Program-made: the position numbers and the translations under genes
Assembly (NCBI RefSeq): GCF_001641265.1
Contig: NW_020167529.1
Location: 1,079,001 to 1,143,000, forward strand
Reading direction: 5' to 3'
DNA length: 64,000 nucleotides
Source: Pseudogymnoascus destructans
Lineage: Eukaryota > Ascomycota > Leotiomycetes > Thelebolales > Thelebolaceae
Notes under the pieces: model-generated
Seen by the model: only the letters and a program-made list of their open reading frames with translations
The model's database searches: none
Told to the model about the DNA's origin: nothing
Shown here: one piece after another, positions 10,213-19,533 of the stretch
Numbering within the stretch: the stretch's first letter is position 1
Layout: the number at the start of each line of letters is the position of its first letter

Positions 10213-13200
10213 GTACAGACCAGCTATGCGCCACGACGGGCAGCATGCAACTATATGTGGTCGCTAAGATACAACAGCGACACCTCCGAGCAATGATTGA
10301 CTCAGGAGCGACGGGCAACTTTATGACAAAGAAAGTAGCAGACACGCAAGGTTTCAAGACGCAATTGAAAACCGAACCATACCCGTTAATGGTCGTAGAT
10401 GGAGAGCTCATCTCGACTAATGAAGGAATGGTGACCCACGAAACGGTCCCATTGGAAATGGTCATGCTACACGGGCACAAGGAAACGATTCAGTTTGACA
10501 TCGTGCACATGGACAACCATGCGTGCATCCTTGGTATGCCATGGCTCAAGAAACACAACCCCCAGATCGACTGGTGGAACGAGAAAGTTGTGATGAGCCA
10601 GTGCGCGTGTGAACAACGGACGGACACACGACAACGGGAGAAACCCTCCCAGGGCCGGAAGGAGTTATGTGCAACCTCCGAGCTCGATGACCTAGCCCAG
10701 GCATCCTCACCGACGAGTATACCGGTGGAGTACAAGGAATACGAGCAATTATTCCAGGAAGGCCCTAAGAACGAGGCGCTTCCTAAGCACCAACCATGGG
10801 ATCACGAGATACCTTTGGAGAAAGACAAGAGTCCACCGTTCGGACCAATATATCAGCTATCGGAAAAGGAGCTGAAGGTACTTAAGGAGTACATTGATGA
10901 TAACCTAGCAAAAGGATTCATCAAACCATCCACATCACCCGCAGGAAGTCCGGTGCTTTTCGTACCAAAGAAAGACGGCTCCCTACGGTTATGTGTGGAC
11001 TATCGAGCGTTGAACAACATCACAATCAAGGACAGGTATGCCCTGCCATTAATCAACGAACTACACGATAGATTTCAAGGAGCAAAGATCTTCAGTAAGC
11101 TAGATCTGCGAGGAGCATACAACCTGATCCGAATCAAGGCTGGGGAAGAGTGGAAAACAGCATTCCGCACCCGCTATGGCCTATTCGAGTATCAAGTCAT
11201 GCCCTTTGGGCTAACAAACGCACCCGCATCTATGCAACGACTGATGAATGATGCTTTGCACGAATACTTAGACATCTTTACCATCGTCTACCTAGACGAC
11301 GTCCTGGTGTATTCAGCAACCAAGGAGGAGCATGTCAAGCATGTCAAACTCGTCCTGAAGAAACTAAAGGAGTACAGCTTACTCCTCAAACCAGAGAAGT
11401 GCGAGTTCCATAAAAACCAAGTCGAATTCTTGGGTTACATTATTGGAACGCACGGCATCAAGATGGACCAAGCAAAAGTAACGGCAGTGTTGGAATGGCC
11501 AACACCGACCACGGTCAAGGAAGTGCAAGCCTTCCTAGGCTTCGCCAACTTCTACCGAAGATTCATCTCGGGATATTCCAAGGTAGCTCAACCACTCACG
11601 GAGCTTACCAGAAAGGATCTCGAATTCAAATGGACGGACAAGGCAGAGGCTGCTTTCCAGGAACTTAAGACGAAGTTCACGGAAGCACCTATCCTTGCTA
11701 CATTTGACCCTGCAAAGAAGATCATCCTCGAAACGGACTCTTCTGACTTCGCAATTGGAGCATGTCTGAATCAACCAGACGAGAACGGTAAGTTCAAACC
11801 AATCGCGTACTACTCTAGGAAACTGTCACCCGCGGAACTCAATTACGACATCCATGACAAGGAGCTACTGGCTATTGTCATTGCCTTTGAGCAGTGGCGA
11901 GTATATCTTGAGGGATCCACCTACCCTGTGCAGGTATGGACGGATCACAAGAACCTCATATATTTCACCACGACCAAGGTTTTAAACCGCAGACAAGTCC
12001 GCTGGGCAGAAACCCTCGCAGCCTACAACTTCACGATAACCTATCGCAAGGGCTCCGAGAATGCAAGAGCAGATGCTCTCAGCAGACGGACCGACTACGC
12101 CGGCCCAAAGGAAGAAAGACCTAGAGCAATTCTGAAGAAAACAGATGCAGGAATACAGTACAACGAGTTACTAGTGACGATCTCAGTCATCGAAGATACA
12201 GAACTCGAGGAAAGACTCAAGAAAGCTTACGCAACAGACGAATGCGCCAAGCGAGTCTTGTCCAAAGTCGAAGGCGACTTCGCCATCGACGAACAAGGAT
12301 TGATTCGATACAAAGGGTTAGTGTATGTCCCAAGTCAAATGAGACGCCCGCTGGTGCAAGAACAACACTCGTTACCAGCACACGGTCATCAGGGAGTAAC
12401 GCGAACCTTCGAACGAATCACCCGACACTACTACTTCCCAGGTATGAGGAAGCAGGTAGAGACAGTGGTAAGAGAGTGCGACATTTGCAGCAAGTCAAAA
12501 TCCAATAGGCATCTGCCATACGGACAACTCAAGTCGACACCAGTACCAAAAGGAGCGTGGAAATCAATAGCTTTGGACTTCATCGTCAAGCTCCCACCCT
12601 CCAAGGACCCGTTAACAGGAATAGAATACGACTCTATCCTCGTCATCACGGAAAGACTCACGAAATATGGGAAGTTTATACCATATCTAGAAGCTAGCGA
12701 CGCCGAGGCGCTCGCATATACCTTCATTCGAGTCATATTAGCCGATCATGGGATGCCAGAAGAAATCATCTCAGATAGAGACAAGCTCTTTACTTCGAAA
12801 TTCTGGAAATCATTGATGGCGCTACTGGGAACAAATCATAAGCTATCAACAGCTTTTCATCCCCAGACAGACGGCCAAACAGAAAGATTAAATCAGACCC
12901 TTGAACAGTACCTGCGAAGCTATGTCAATCATCAACAGGATAACTGGGTTCAGATCTTACCCATCGCACAGTTTGCATATAACAGCGCGATGACAGAAGC
13001 AACGAAAGTCTCACCGTTCTTTGCCAATTACGGCTACCAGCCAGAAGCATATAGGCAACCAAGACCGGATGAATCACGAGCTGAACAAGCCCTGATCGTG
13101 GTGGAACAACTGAAATCGTTCCACGAACAACTTGCGACGGACATCCAATTCTTAAATGAACGATCCGCCGCATACGCAAACAAGAAGCGCAGTATGGAAC

Positions 13201-13502
13201 CTGCCTTTAAGGAGGGGGATAAAGTATACCTACTCCGGAAACATATCAAAACGAAACGACCAAGCACAAAGTTGGACTTCAAGAAATTGGGACCATTCAA
13301 AATATTGAACAAAGTCAGCTCAGTTAATTACAGACTGCAGCTACCCAGGAAGTCTAGACTACACCCGGTATTTCATGTCTCACTACTGGAACCAGCAAGA
13401 GGAAATACCCCAGTTGCGACCGACACTGAACTCCAACCTGAGAATGAGATAATTGAATATGAGGTCGAAGCGATCCTAGACAGAAGGTTAGTAGGACGTT
13501 GA
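10164..13502 (+). CDS. pol: Retrotransposon Pol: protease, RT, RNase H, integrase
   Basis: Pol is translated as a Gag-Pol fusion by -1 frameshifting; its first internal ATG is at 10245. Counting from that ATG: the aspartic protease motif IDSGATG is near residue 18. Reverse transcriptase includes LDLRGAYNLIRI, MPFGLTNAPA and the catalytic YLDD near 347. RNase H has LETDSSDFAIGACL near 495. The integrase zinc domain (HGHQG..CDIC) is at about 707-745, then the D,D,E core with ALDFIVKLPP, ISDRDKLF and TERLNQTLEQYL (about 777, 843 and 879). The GPFKILNKV..LHPVFHVSLLEPA segment then leads to the chromodomain linker (EAILDRRLVGR). A TGA at 13500-13502 ends the frame there, removing most of the chromodomain. 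Catalytic residues all look intact, so reverse transcription and integration chemistry could survive. Confidence 0.93.
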   Translation, partial: LGVLDGRPPASDTKRPSTDQLCATTGSMQLYVVAKIQQRHLRAMIDSGATGNFMTKKVADTQGFKTQLKTEPYPLMVVDGELISTNEGMVTHETVPLEMVMLHGHKETIQFDIVHMDNHACILGMPWLKKHNPQIDWWNEKVVMSQCACEQRTDTRQREKPSQGRKELCATSELDDLAQASSPTSIPVEYKEYEQLFQEGPKNEALPKHQPWDHEIPLEKDKSPPFGPIYQLSEKELKVLKEYIDDNLAKGFIKPSTSPAGSPVLFVPKKDGSLRLCVDYRALNNITIKDRYALPLINELHDRFQGAKIFSKLDLRGAYNLIRIKAGEEWKTAFRTRYGLFEYQVMPFGLTNAPASMQRLMNDALHEYLDIFTIVYLDDVLVYSATKEEHVKHVKLVLKKLKEYSLLLKPEKCEFHKNQVEFLGYIIGTHGIKMDQAKVTAVLEWPTPTTVKEVQAFLGFANFYRRFISGYSKVAQPLTELTRKDLEFKWTDKAEAAFQELKTKFTEAPILATFDPAKKIILETDSSDFAIGACLNQPDENGKFKPIAYYSRKLSPAELNYDIHDKELLAIVIAFEQWRVYLEGSTYPVQVWTDHKNLIYFTTTKVLNRRQVRWAETLAAYNFTITYRKGSENARADALSRRTDYAGPKEERPRAILKKTDAGIQYNELLVTISVIEDTELEERLKKAYATDECAKRVLSKVEGDFAIDEQGLIRYKGLVYVPSQMRRPLVQEQHSLPAHGHQGVTRTFERITRHYYFPGMRKQVETVVRECDICSKSKSNRHLPYGQLKSTPVPKGAWKSIALDFIVKLPPSKDPLTGIEYDSILVITERLTKYGKFIPYLEASDAEALAYTFIRVILADHGMPEEIISDRDKLFTSKFWKSLMALLGTNHKLSTAFHPQTDGQTERLNQTLEQYLRSYVNHQQDNWVQILPIAQFAYNSAMTEATKVSPFFANYGYQPEAYRQPRPDESRAEQALIVVEQLKSFHEQLATDIQFLNERSAAYANKKRSMEPAFKEGDKVYLLRKHIKTKRPSTKLDFKKLGPFKILNKVSSVNYRLQLPRKSRLHPVFHVSLLEPARGNTPVATDTELQPENEIIEYEVEAILDRRLVGR

Positions 13503-13697
13503 GAAGAGTTTTTGATAAAATGGGAAAATTACGAACCTACGGATAATTCGTGGGAACCAACAAGGAACATCAGCAAAGAACTGCTGGAGGAATATCAACG
13601 CCGCCATCCGCCAGCCATTGATCCCAAGATGCAGGGGAGTAGGCCAGTGGATCAGAGGAAGCGGAGGTCCCGGTCACAGACGAGGAGGCAGCGCTAA
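13503..13697 (+). pseudogene. Severed chromodomain tail of pol
   Basis: In the same frame as pol, directly after the TGA, the reading continues EEFLIKWENYEPTDNSWEP..NISKELLEEY, the second half of a chromodomain. A single C-to-T change of an Arg CGA codon (13500) would explain the stop, since R fits the linker. The remaining 65 codons end in a basic tail. Either this copy lost chromodomain-guided targeting, or readthrough supplies it at a low level. Confidence 0.85.
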
Positions 13698-14136
13698 CTG
13701 CCTGTTCCTCGACCTCAACAGCGTCACGCTTCTCAGCAGCCACACGTTCGGCCTCCTCTGCCGCATCAAGCTCGTCGAGGGTTTTCAAACCTCGCCGGAG
13801 CATATCTTTACCACGGGTTCGGATGAGGCGTTTCTGCTTCCGCAGACGAAGTAACTTCGAAAGGGTTTCTTCCTCTTCGCGATCCAGGCGATCCTCCTCC
13901 CGTTCGAGCTTCACCCAGTCGGGATGCTCAGGACCCATACAGTCACACTTTTCTTTCAAGTTGCGACGAACGCACTCGGCGCACCGCCGTGAATCATTTG
14001 GAGACGACACGCAAGTAATGTTTCGCCTCACGCAGTTCGAGCAAGAATCCATTTCGGGTAGTTCGTATCCGTGGTTCTTTATTCGACGGACAAGATCGTT
14101 GCGTTCCTGGAGTTTGCGGGCAGTGTCAGTAGGCAT
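13570..14136 (-). CDS. Antisense ORF with Zn(II)2Cys6-like cluster
   Basis: Encoded opposite to gag-pol, overlapping the severed chromodomain and ending before the 3' LTR. From the ATG at 14136 the product is about 188 aa. Its cysteines are spaced C-X2-C-X6-C-X9-C-X2-C-X8-C (MDSCSNCVRRNITC, RRCAECVRRNLKEKC). This fits the fungal Gal4-type zinc-cluster rule, and the loop contains a proline. A long charged helix follows (LEREEDRLDREEEETLSKLL), as in Gal4-family dimerisation regions. A TATA-like motif (minus strand TATAAGT, 14197-14191) lies about 55 nt upstream. No activation or fungal-TF middle domain is present. It could regulate the element or its silencing, or be an accessory nucleic-acid-binding protein. 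Expression is not shown. Confidence 0.6.
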   Translation of the reverse strand: MPTDTARKLQERNDLVRRIKNHGYELPEMDSCSNCVRRNITCVSSPNDSRRCAECVRRNLKEKCDCMGPEHPDWVKLEREEDRLDREEEETLSKLLRLRKQKRLIRTRGKDMLRRGLKTLDELDAAEEAERVAAEKRDAVEVEEQAVSAASSSVTGTSASSDPLAYSPASWDQWLADGGVDIPPAVLC

Positions 14137-14216
14137 GTTGCATGTTGAAGGACTCGCTGAGGAGCAGCAGAGTCCCGGGGACATGGACGTACTTATAGGA
14201 TTCGAGACGAATGCCC

Positions 14217-14232
14217 AGGGGAAGGGAGCGAG
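14217..14232 (+). promoter_or_regulatory. Polypurine tract next to 3' LTR
   Basis: AGGGGAAGGGAGCGAG directly abuts the TG of the 3' LTR. It is purine except for one C and is in the expected place for plus-strand DNA priming. Confidence 0.7.
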
Positions 14233-14707
14233 TGTTACGACGGAACAAGAAGGCTGGCCAACTACAGGACAGGAAGGAGGGAGGTCGCATGAGACCGGCC
14301 CTGGTACCTGGAGGGGCAGCGGGGAATAGTAGTTCCGAAAGTATCACGTGACGGACTCGCAGGAGGATGAGAAGAGTCCTAAGAGTCCAGGACTCCGAGG
14401 ACTCAAGTGAGTTCCCAGGAGTCCACTAGGCACGTGATGGACTCGCAGGATGATGAGAAGAGTCCTAAGAGTCCAGGACTCCGAGGACTCGAGTGAGTTC
14501 CCAAGAGTCCACTAGGCACGACGCCACTATATAAGTAGATAGTATTTCCTTAGATAGGAGCTTCGTGCTCAACTCAATACAGTATTTGTTATATACTAGT
14601 AACGTGTTACTTGAAGCCTTTGTGTCTGATCCCCTGCCTCCTCTGATAAGTAAACCTTTACGCAAGAGAACCTCTGTGTCTTCTATCGTTTAGAAGTCAG
14701 CGTTACA
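14233..14707 (+). repeat. 3' LTR of the gypsy element
   Basis: 475 bp, identical by eye to the 5' LTR, and followed by the second CTAAA target-site copy at 14708-14712. Confidence 0.97.
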
Positions 14708-14712
14708 CTAAA

Positions 14713-14876
14713 GATCAATAAGAGACATGAGCAATAAGTGCTTATATAACAGTAAAAATCCCTAGTGCCAAATAAGCGAAGGCACTAATTAACCGAACCC
14801 TAGCTAAGCGAGCCCTAGTGCAGCAAGCCAATAACAAGAGAGCCTAAGCCAGTAGTCAACATTTGGGCTGATCTAG
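14713..14876. other. Non-coding flank of the retrotransposon
   Basis: AT-rich sequence with short related blocks (cctagtgccaaataagcg, ccctagctaagcgagccc). No gene seen. Confidence 0.4.
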
Positions 14877-15811
14877 TGTAATGGTGGGTGCACCAGATGT
14901 GAGAATCTAGCCACCCAAGGAAGGGATGAATTTACTAAGACAACACACTGTCTTAGAAAACAGAGCCAAAGGGTCGTAGCTTAGACTATTCCACAACGCA
15001 GCAATCAGGTGTGTGATGTAGTGAAGTGGTTCAGACAAGTTGCAACAAATGTTGAGTCTGGGAACTCAGGGGTAAGTCAGAGGTTAACACCTCACTGACT
15101 TTTCAGAAACAAGGAGTAACAAGATGAATGCTTGGAAGCTTGTAAAAGACATGGAAGTATGTGATAGTCGATTTACTGTATTGTCTGCTTGCCCTTTCTT
15201 AAGGAAAGGGCAATCCTATTTATGCCAAAGGAGTGTAGTTCTCTCATTTTCCATGACTTTCCATGACTAACCAGGCTTGGTAAATGTATTAGAAATCAAG
15301 TGCGACCCACAACTAGCTTGCTAATCATGTAGTGAATGTAAGAGAATCCCATAGAACAATCTCTTGGGTTCCTAGCCTATAGGAAGTGAAAGGAGGTCCA
15401 AGGTCAGAGTACCTATAGACAAATCATGTCATAACTTAACCAATCTTGTGGGTAACTAAGGAGCGATGACATGTAATGAATCATAGATGATTGTAGAAGC
15501 TTCTAGAGCTATCGTTCATGTTCCTAGGCCTCTAGTTGGTAGAGATATGCCATGTGGTAGTATTGGCCCACCCCCTTAAGGAGGAGGTTTTCTTAATAAC
15601 TTGTTCAATGAGTGTCCAAATGATATGCCGTGATGTATGTAGCATAAACAGATGTAGTAGAAGAGTTTGCAGCAATCGTTGAGTAGTATTGCTTCTGTTG
15701 TTGGTGTGATAAGCCAAGATATGTATGGTGACTTGTAGGTTTGAGGAGGAGATTTCTAAGTTTGCTCTTGAGTTTGATAGCAAACTGAGTGCAACGAATG
15801 TCAGTATGACA
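14877..15811 (-). repeat. LTR-like dispersed repeat (family B), 935 bp
   Basis: Same sequence family as 53565-54355 and 54409-55344. Read on the minus strand it starts TGTCATACTGACATTCG and ends GTGCACCCACCATTACA, so it has TG..CA ends like an LTR. No clear target duplication flanks it (tctag / tcggt). No protease or RT coding lies nearby, so this is a solo LTR or decayed element. An 83-codon open stretch inside is shared by copies but has no domain. Confidence 0.75.
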
Positions 15812-15929
15812 TCGGTTCCGACTCGGTTAGCCCACCCAAATGATCACACGTGACCCCGCAGCTACCCAGAGTCTACTCCCTAGAATGAGAGACGAGAAGG
15901 CATCCTTACAATGACCTAGTGTCAGGAAA
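15812..15929 (+). repeat. 3' fragment of solo-LTR family A
   Basis: From ccgactcggttagcccacc to aggcatccttaca this matches the end of the 328-bp LTR at 55352-55679. Family B abuts it directly, so B probably inserted into, or recombined with, an A copy. Confidence 0.75.
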
Positions 15930-15967
15930 TCATTGGGGTATTGTCAAGGGACACAGATTGTCTACCT

Positions 15968-15995
15968 AACTTAGTGTCTAGGTAGACACTAAGTT
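15968..15995. repeat. Perfect palindrome, 13-bp arms
   Basis: aacttagtgtcta and tagacactaagtt are separated by gg. About 100 bp further on, a TATAAAAGG-like box (near 16088) suggests an old LTR or transposon end, but I cannot define the element. Confidence 0.7.
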
Positions 15996-16232
15996 ACGGT
16001 GCTTTGTCAGAACTAGCGCAGGTAGTCAACCCCTGATATCGTACTTGATAATTGTTTAGGACTTGCAGTGCAGTTGTTATACTTCTATAAAAGGGGATAA
16101 ATTAGCAACATTCCACACAAGTAAGCTCTGTCGTACCCGTGTATAGACGGCTCTATCGCACATATTGACAGGCTGGGCTTTATTAGCAGTGATACAACGG
16201 TAAATCTAGACAAGACTAGACCTAACTATGAA

Positions 16233-16323
16233 GGCTGATGGATGCGAGGATTGAGGGCTGATAGATGTAAGGATTGAGGGCTGATGGATGCGAGGATTGA
16301 AGGATGATGGATGAGAAAGATCG
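16233..16323 (+). repeat. 23-bp tandem repeat, about four copies
   Basis: The unit ggctgatggatgcgaggatt+gag repeats four times, the last copy degenerate. The period is not a multiple of three, so it is not coding. Confidence 0.8.
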
Positions 16324-16382
16324 AAGTGCGCTCCGAACCCTTTATACACTATATGTTTCTCAATTGAGCGTAGAACCTGCAC

Positions 16383-16874
16383 ACTATACCACTCGTGCCC
16401 CGTTTAGTCTATGGACAAAATCCGTTCGCAGAGCTGCGGCCAGGGAAGTCTGTGTCTGACACGATAATCTCCATGCTGACGGAGCTAGTCCGCCCACTCT
16501 CAATCTCATACATGTGGATATAGGCCATACCTCGGCTGCCTGTTGTGCCCATTTTAACCTCTGAGAAATCGTTGAAGTGACGTTGGTCTGTCTAAGATAC
16601 TGAGCAACAGATCCATTTATTGCATACTCGAGACAAATGCCATGCCCATCGCCACCTTTGAACTTGACGATACGATCGTGGTTACCAAGGATTTTGTAAA
16701 TCTGGGCTTCGAGAGTTGTACTTGCGTGTCGATATCTGGGTTCTCCTCATGTGGGTATTTGAGTATGGTGTTGTCGTCAATAAGACCCAGAAAGTAACTG
16801 AAGCTGGAAGCAATGATGGCCGTGACACCTGGTGCGTAGTAACGTATGATTTCAATTTCTAGATCAGGAGCCAT
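16383..16874 (-). pseudogene. Broken protein-kinase-like gene
   Basis: It starts MAPDLEIEIIRYYAPGVTAI at 16874, a typical start of a small fungal family of kinase-domain proteins, followed by GLIDDNTILKYPHEE. Near 16735 the frame slips by one: the neighbouring frame continues the fold with LEAQIYKILGNHDRIVKFKG, ICLEYAINGSVAQYL and ISQRLKWAQQAAEV. A second slip near 16525 leads into unrelated residues and a stop (16411-16413). The catalytic HRD and DFG motifs are missing. It is a 5'-proximal remnant with at least two frameshifts in repeat-rich DNA. Confidence 0.78.
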
Positions 16875-17201
16875 TCCGAGTAGTGAGGGGTTGGGTGGCT
16901 TGAAATCGTTCCAGCACTGTGAGCCTTTTGGGTGAGGATTGCTTAAAGGGAATCAACGTCGAGGGCCACTGATGTTAACTCTATTCAGGAAAGTTGTATT
17001 TGACGATAGGGAGTATTGAGTCGATGGGAAGAAGCTGGTCTATTTTATGGGAACGCCGTGCTGGATATGGATGTTATGATGGTAAAAGGCACGTGACAGA
17101 CTCTGCCCTCATCCACCGCCTTGACGCGCCCTAACACAGTGAGGCCTGAGAGGCCTGAGACTCGGTCCAGATCTACTCATACCTCGTAGCCATGCGGACT
17201 A

Positions 17202-18363
17202 ATGTCTCCACCGCCGGTGGTGAGCCTTGCCACTTTCCAGACGCGTATAATGTAACTAATCGACTGTGCAGACACCATCGCCTCACCGCTTCGTCATAAA
17301 GAACCCTAGCCGACCCGCCCCAAGCCAACATGTGTCCAGCGCGCCTCAGTTTAAGGCCACACCGAGATTCTCCTTTGCAGCCTCGCGGGGCGCAGGAATT
17401 ATTGGATCTCAGCATGCTGTGAGCACGCCTCGATTTAATACGGCTGTAAGCGTGGGGGTGGGCGGACATCGTGGAAAGGAGGATGAGGAGGATGATCACG
17501 TGGCAAGATTAAATGAAAGGCGTCGGGCGGCATATGCGGATTTACTTTCACAGACATGGGAGGATGATGAGGAGGGTGCGTTTCAAAGCCCGGCATTGAA
17601 ACGGAGGAAGTTGAGCTTGGAACCGATTCTGAGCTCCCAGCCTTATGATGGTGAAAATTATGGTGATACCAATGTCGACTTCGAGGGAGAGGATAAACAA
17701 CACGACCAACAGAATCAGGGTCATGGAATAGATGATGATTTTGAAGATCTACTTGCCATGGAGCCGCCAACTCTGTCGTCGCCGCCTCCTCCGGTCTATC
17801 GCCCCCCTCCCAGTGCGCCGCGTTTCGTTCTCTCGACACCTTCCAAACCCACTTCGTCAATGCCGGCTCCTATTGAGTCCACCGATACGTTTCTCCGACC
17901 ACCACGCTTCAAGCCCCCAGACGAAGAGCGTGAAGCTGCTGTGGAGCCTCTACCAGAGCATTTCTCCCCGCGACGGAGGGGGCAGAAATTCTTGGCTGGA
18001 GGCCTGGCTGCAGAGGTTAGAGGCTGGCTTGTTGACCGTGAAAGTCAAGCGACGAGGAGTGCCAGGAATCCCGTTCGAGATGATGGATGGAAGATCAAGA
18101 TCGCGGTGGATGAAGTTACAGGAGGCTATGGGGCAGGGATGACCCTTGTCAGGGGTCGTCGGGTGGGCAGCAATGGTGATGAGGGGGCCGATTTATATCC
18201 GATTCGTATGATGCTGGGAGGAGAGGAGGGGATGAGTGAAGGGATTAGAAAAGGGGAACAAGCGGCAGTAGGAAAGGTGGTTGGCGTCAAGGGACCTGCC
18301 TGGGAGGTCGATATTGATGGTGTGAGATGGGGGGTGAGTGCCACTTGGAAGGTGCTTAATTGA
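17202..18363 (+). CDS. Conserved fungal protein of unknown function
   Basis: Exon 1 (17202-17219) encodes MSPPPV. A 52-nt intron (17220-17271, GTGAGC..GTGCAG, branch-like taactaat) joins it to TPSPHRFVIKNP in exon 2 (17272-18363), giving 369 aa. The first 270 residues are low-complexity: short TP/SF motifs (TPRFSF, TPRFNTAV), acidic runs and a proline-rich stretch (SSPPPPVYRPPP). The last 100 residues look folded: a helix (LAAEVRGWLVDRES), then alternating strands with glycines (WKIKIAVDEVTGG.., VGKVVGVKGPAWEVDIDGVRWGVSATWKVL). The strand pattern resembles a small OB-fold, as in DNA- or telomere-associated proteins, but this is inference from pattern only. No catalytic motif is visible. Confidence 0.8.
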
Positions 18364-18648
18364 CGTGAATATGATATGAGCTTGTAATGAAACGAAGAAA
18401 CGAAACAGGTTGCTTGCTATCTAGCAGAAAGTGGCGTTATTATTATGCTACGTGTAATATTAAAAGTCTTCACGAACAACTCGGAAAGTCTGATACGTGC
18501 CACCGCATATGACACAGCCCCGCCGATAAGCGATTACGTACCCCTCCAGCTAACCACATTAACATCACACATCCAGACCATCAACCTTTGCATGAGGCAA
18601 GGCAAGAATAAAACCGCATCCATCAAACATATCAGGCAAACATTACTT

Positions 18649-19320
18649 ATGGCACGGGTTCTCGTGTATTCCATCGCGCTCGTCGCGTTCCTCGGCGGTT
18701 CGTCCCCTCCCTCCCGACCTTGAGAACGACCCCCACATCCGCCCGCACATACTAACAACCATCCAGCAACCGTCCTGACATTAACCTCCATCTTCCTACC
18801 TTACTGGCTTACAATCGACTCGCCAATCTCTCCAGATGATCATCTCAGGATAACATACGGCCTCCACCGCGCCTGCAGCTCCCTCACCAACTCGTGCCGC
18901 CCCTTCCCGTCCTCGATCGACTGCGCCTCGCCCTCCTCAGATGGACCTAGTTTCTGCACCATCTGGCGCTCCTCGGCTTTCTTGATGTCGTTTACTGGCA
19001 TCCTTGAAATCGTCGCACTCGTCACATTCGGTATTATACTTGCAGGTGGCCTGCAGAAACGGGCGGAGGGATGGAAGGTCCTGGTGGGCTTGATGGGTGT
19101 GGTTGTGCTTGGCCAGGTGGCGAGCACGGCGATGGTGGCGTATTTGTTGGATTATGATGAGAGGTTCTTCCCTGGGTGGGAGTTGGGGCAGAGCTGGGTT
19201 ATGGGGACGGTTAGCTGGGCTGTCGTGCTGTGCACGGCTGGTGGAGTGGGCGTTGCGAACTATCTCTTGCCGCCTGAGGGAGGATATGAGTTGATCCCCA
19301 GTGAAAGGACTTATAATTAA
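18649..19320 (+). CDS. Claudin/SUR7-like tetraspan membrane protein
   Basis: Exon 1 (18649-18697) gives MARVLVYSIALVAFLG. The intron 18698-18766 ends actaacaaccatccag. Exon 2 is 18767-19320, 200 aa in total. It has four hydrophobic segments: about residues 5-28, 96-118 (IVALVTFGIILAGG), 126-148 (VLVGLMGVVVLGQVAS) and 167-190. A large first loop carries several cysteines (RACSS, SCRPF, IDCAS, FCTIW). This is the PMP22/claudin/SUR7 layout, a plasma-membrane or eisosome-type protein. Many predictors would start this gene at the internal ATG near 18982 and miss the first transmembrane helix; the two-exon model restores it. The specific role is unknown. Confidence 0.75.
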
Positions 19321-19407
19321 TGGCGGGGCGTGGTAATATTGACTGGCGTTTGGAGGACCACGAGTGCGGGGGATCCGGGGGGCACCACGGCTTGGTATTT
19401 TGCATTA

Positions 19408-19533
19408 AATTTAGTTATCAACATTAGCAACCAGGTTCAGAAATAACAACAGCTCAACGGGACCATCATCAGCTAATTTTGTTGAGCTGTTGCTATTTAT
19501 CTGAACCTGGTTGCTAATGTTGATAACTAAATT
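19408..19533. repeat. Long hairpin, ~51-bp arms
   Basis: Left arm 19408-19458 and right arm 19481-19533 are inverted copies (aatttagttatcaacattag.. / ..ctaatgttgataactaaatt) with a small bulge and a 22-nt loop. It lies 88 bp beyond the stop of the tetraspan gene, so it may fall in that 3' UTR. It could be a tiny MITE or a structured RNA. No target duplication is clear. Confidence 0.85.

Larger units (their letters stand above)
7709..14707 (+). mobile_element. Complete Ty3/gypsy LTR retrotransposon (chromovirus type), 6,999 bp
   Basis: Both LTRs are 475 bp, start TGTTACGAC and end GCGTTACA, and read identical by eye. The element is flanked by a perfect 5-bp target duplication CTAAA (7704-7708 and 14708-14712), which fixes both ends. 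The internal order is Gag with a CCHC knuckle, then protease, reverse transcriptase, RNase H and integrase, then a chromodomain remnant. This is the Ty3/gypsy (Metaviridae-type) order, and the chromodomain places it in the chromovirus lineage. Gag and Pol lie in different frames and look joined by a -1 shift. The polypurine tract is at 14217-14232. Identical LTRs imply a recent insertion. Activity is uncertain because the chromodomain is cut by a stop codon. An antisense cysteine-cluster ORF lies between pol and the 3' LTR. Confidence 0.97.

Noticed and set aside
15532..15783. 83-codon ORF shared by B repeats (also 54437-54688)
   Set aside because: Conserved as repeat DNA; composition is unlike a protein and it has no family likeness.
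18982..19320. Tetraspan gene starting at an internal ATG (18984)
   Set aside because: This would lose the first transmembrane segment and Cys loop; the two-exon model from 18649 keeps them with good splice sites.
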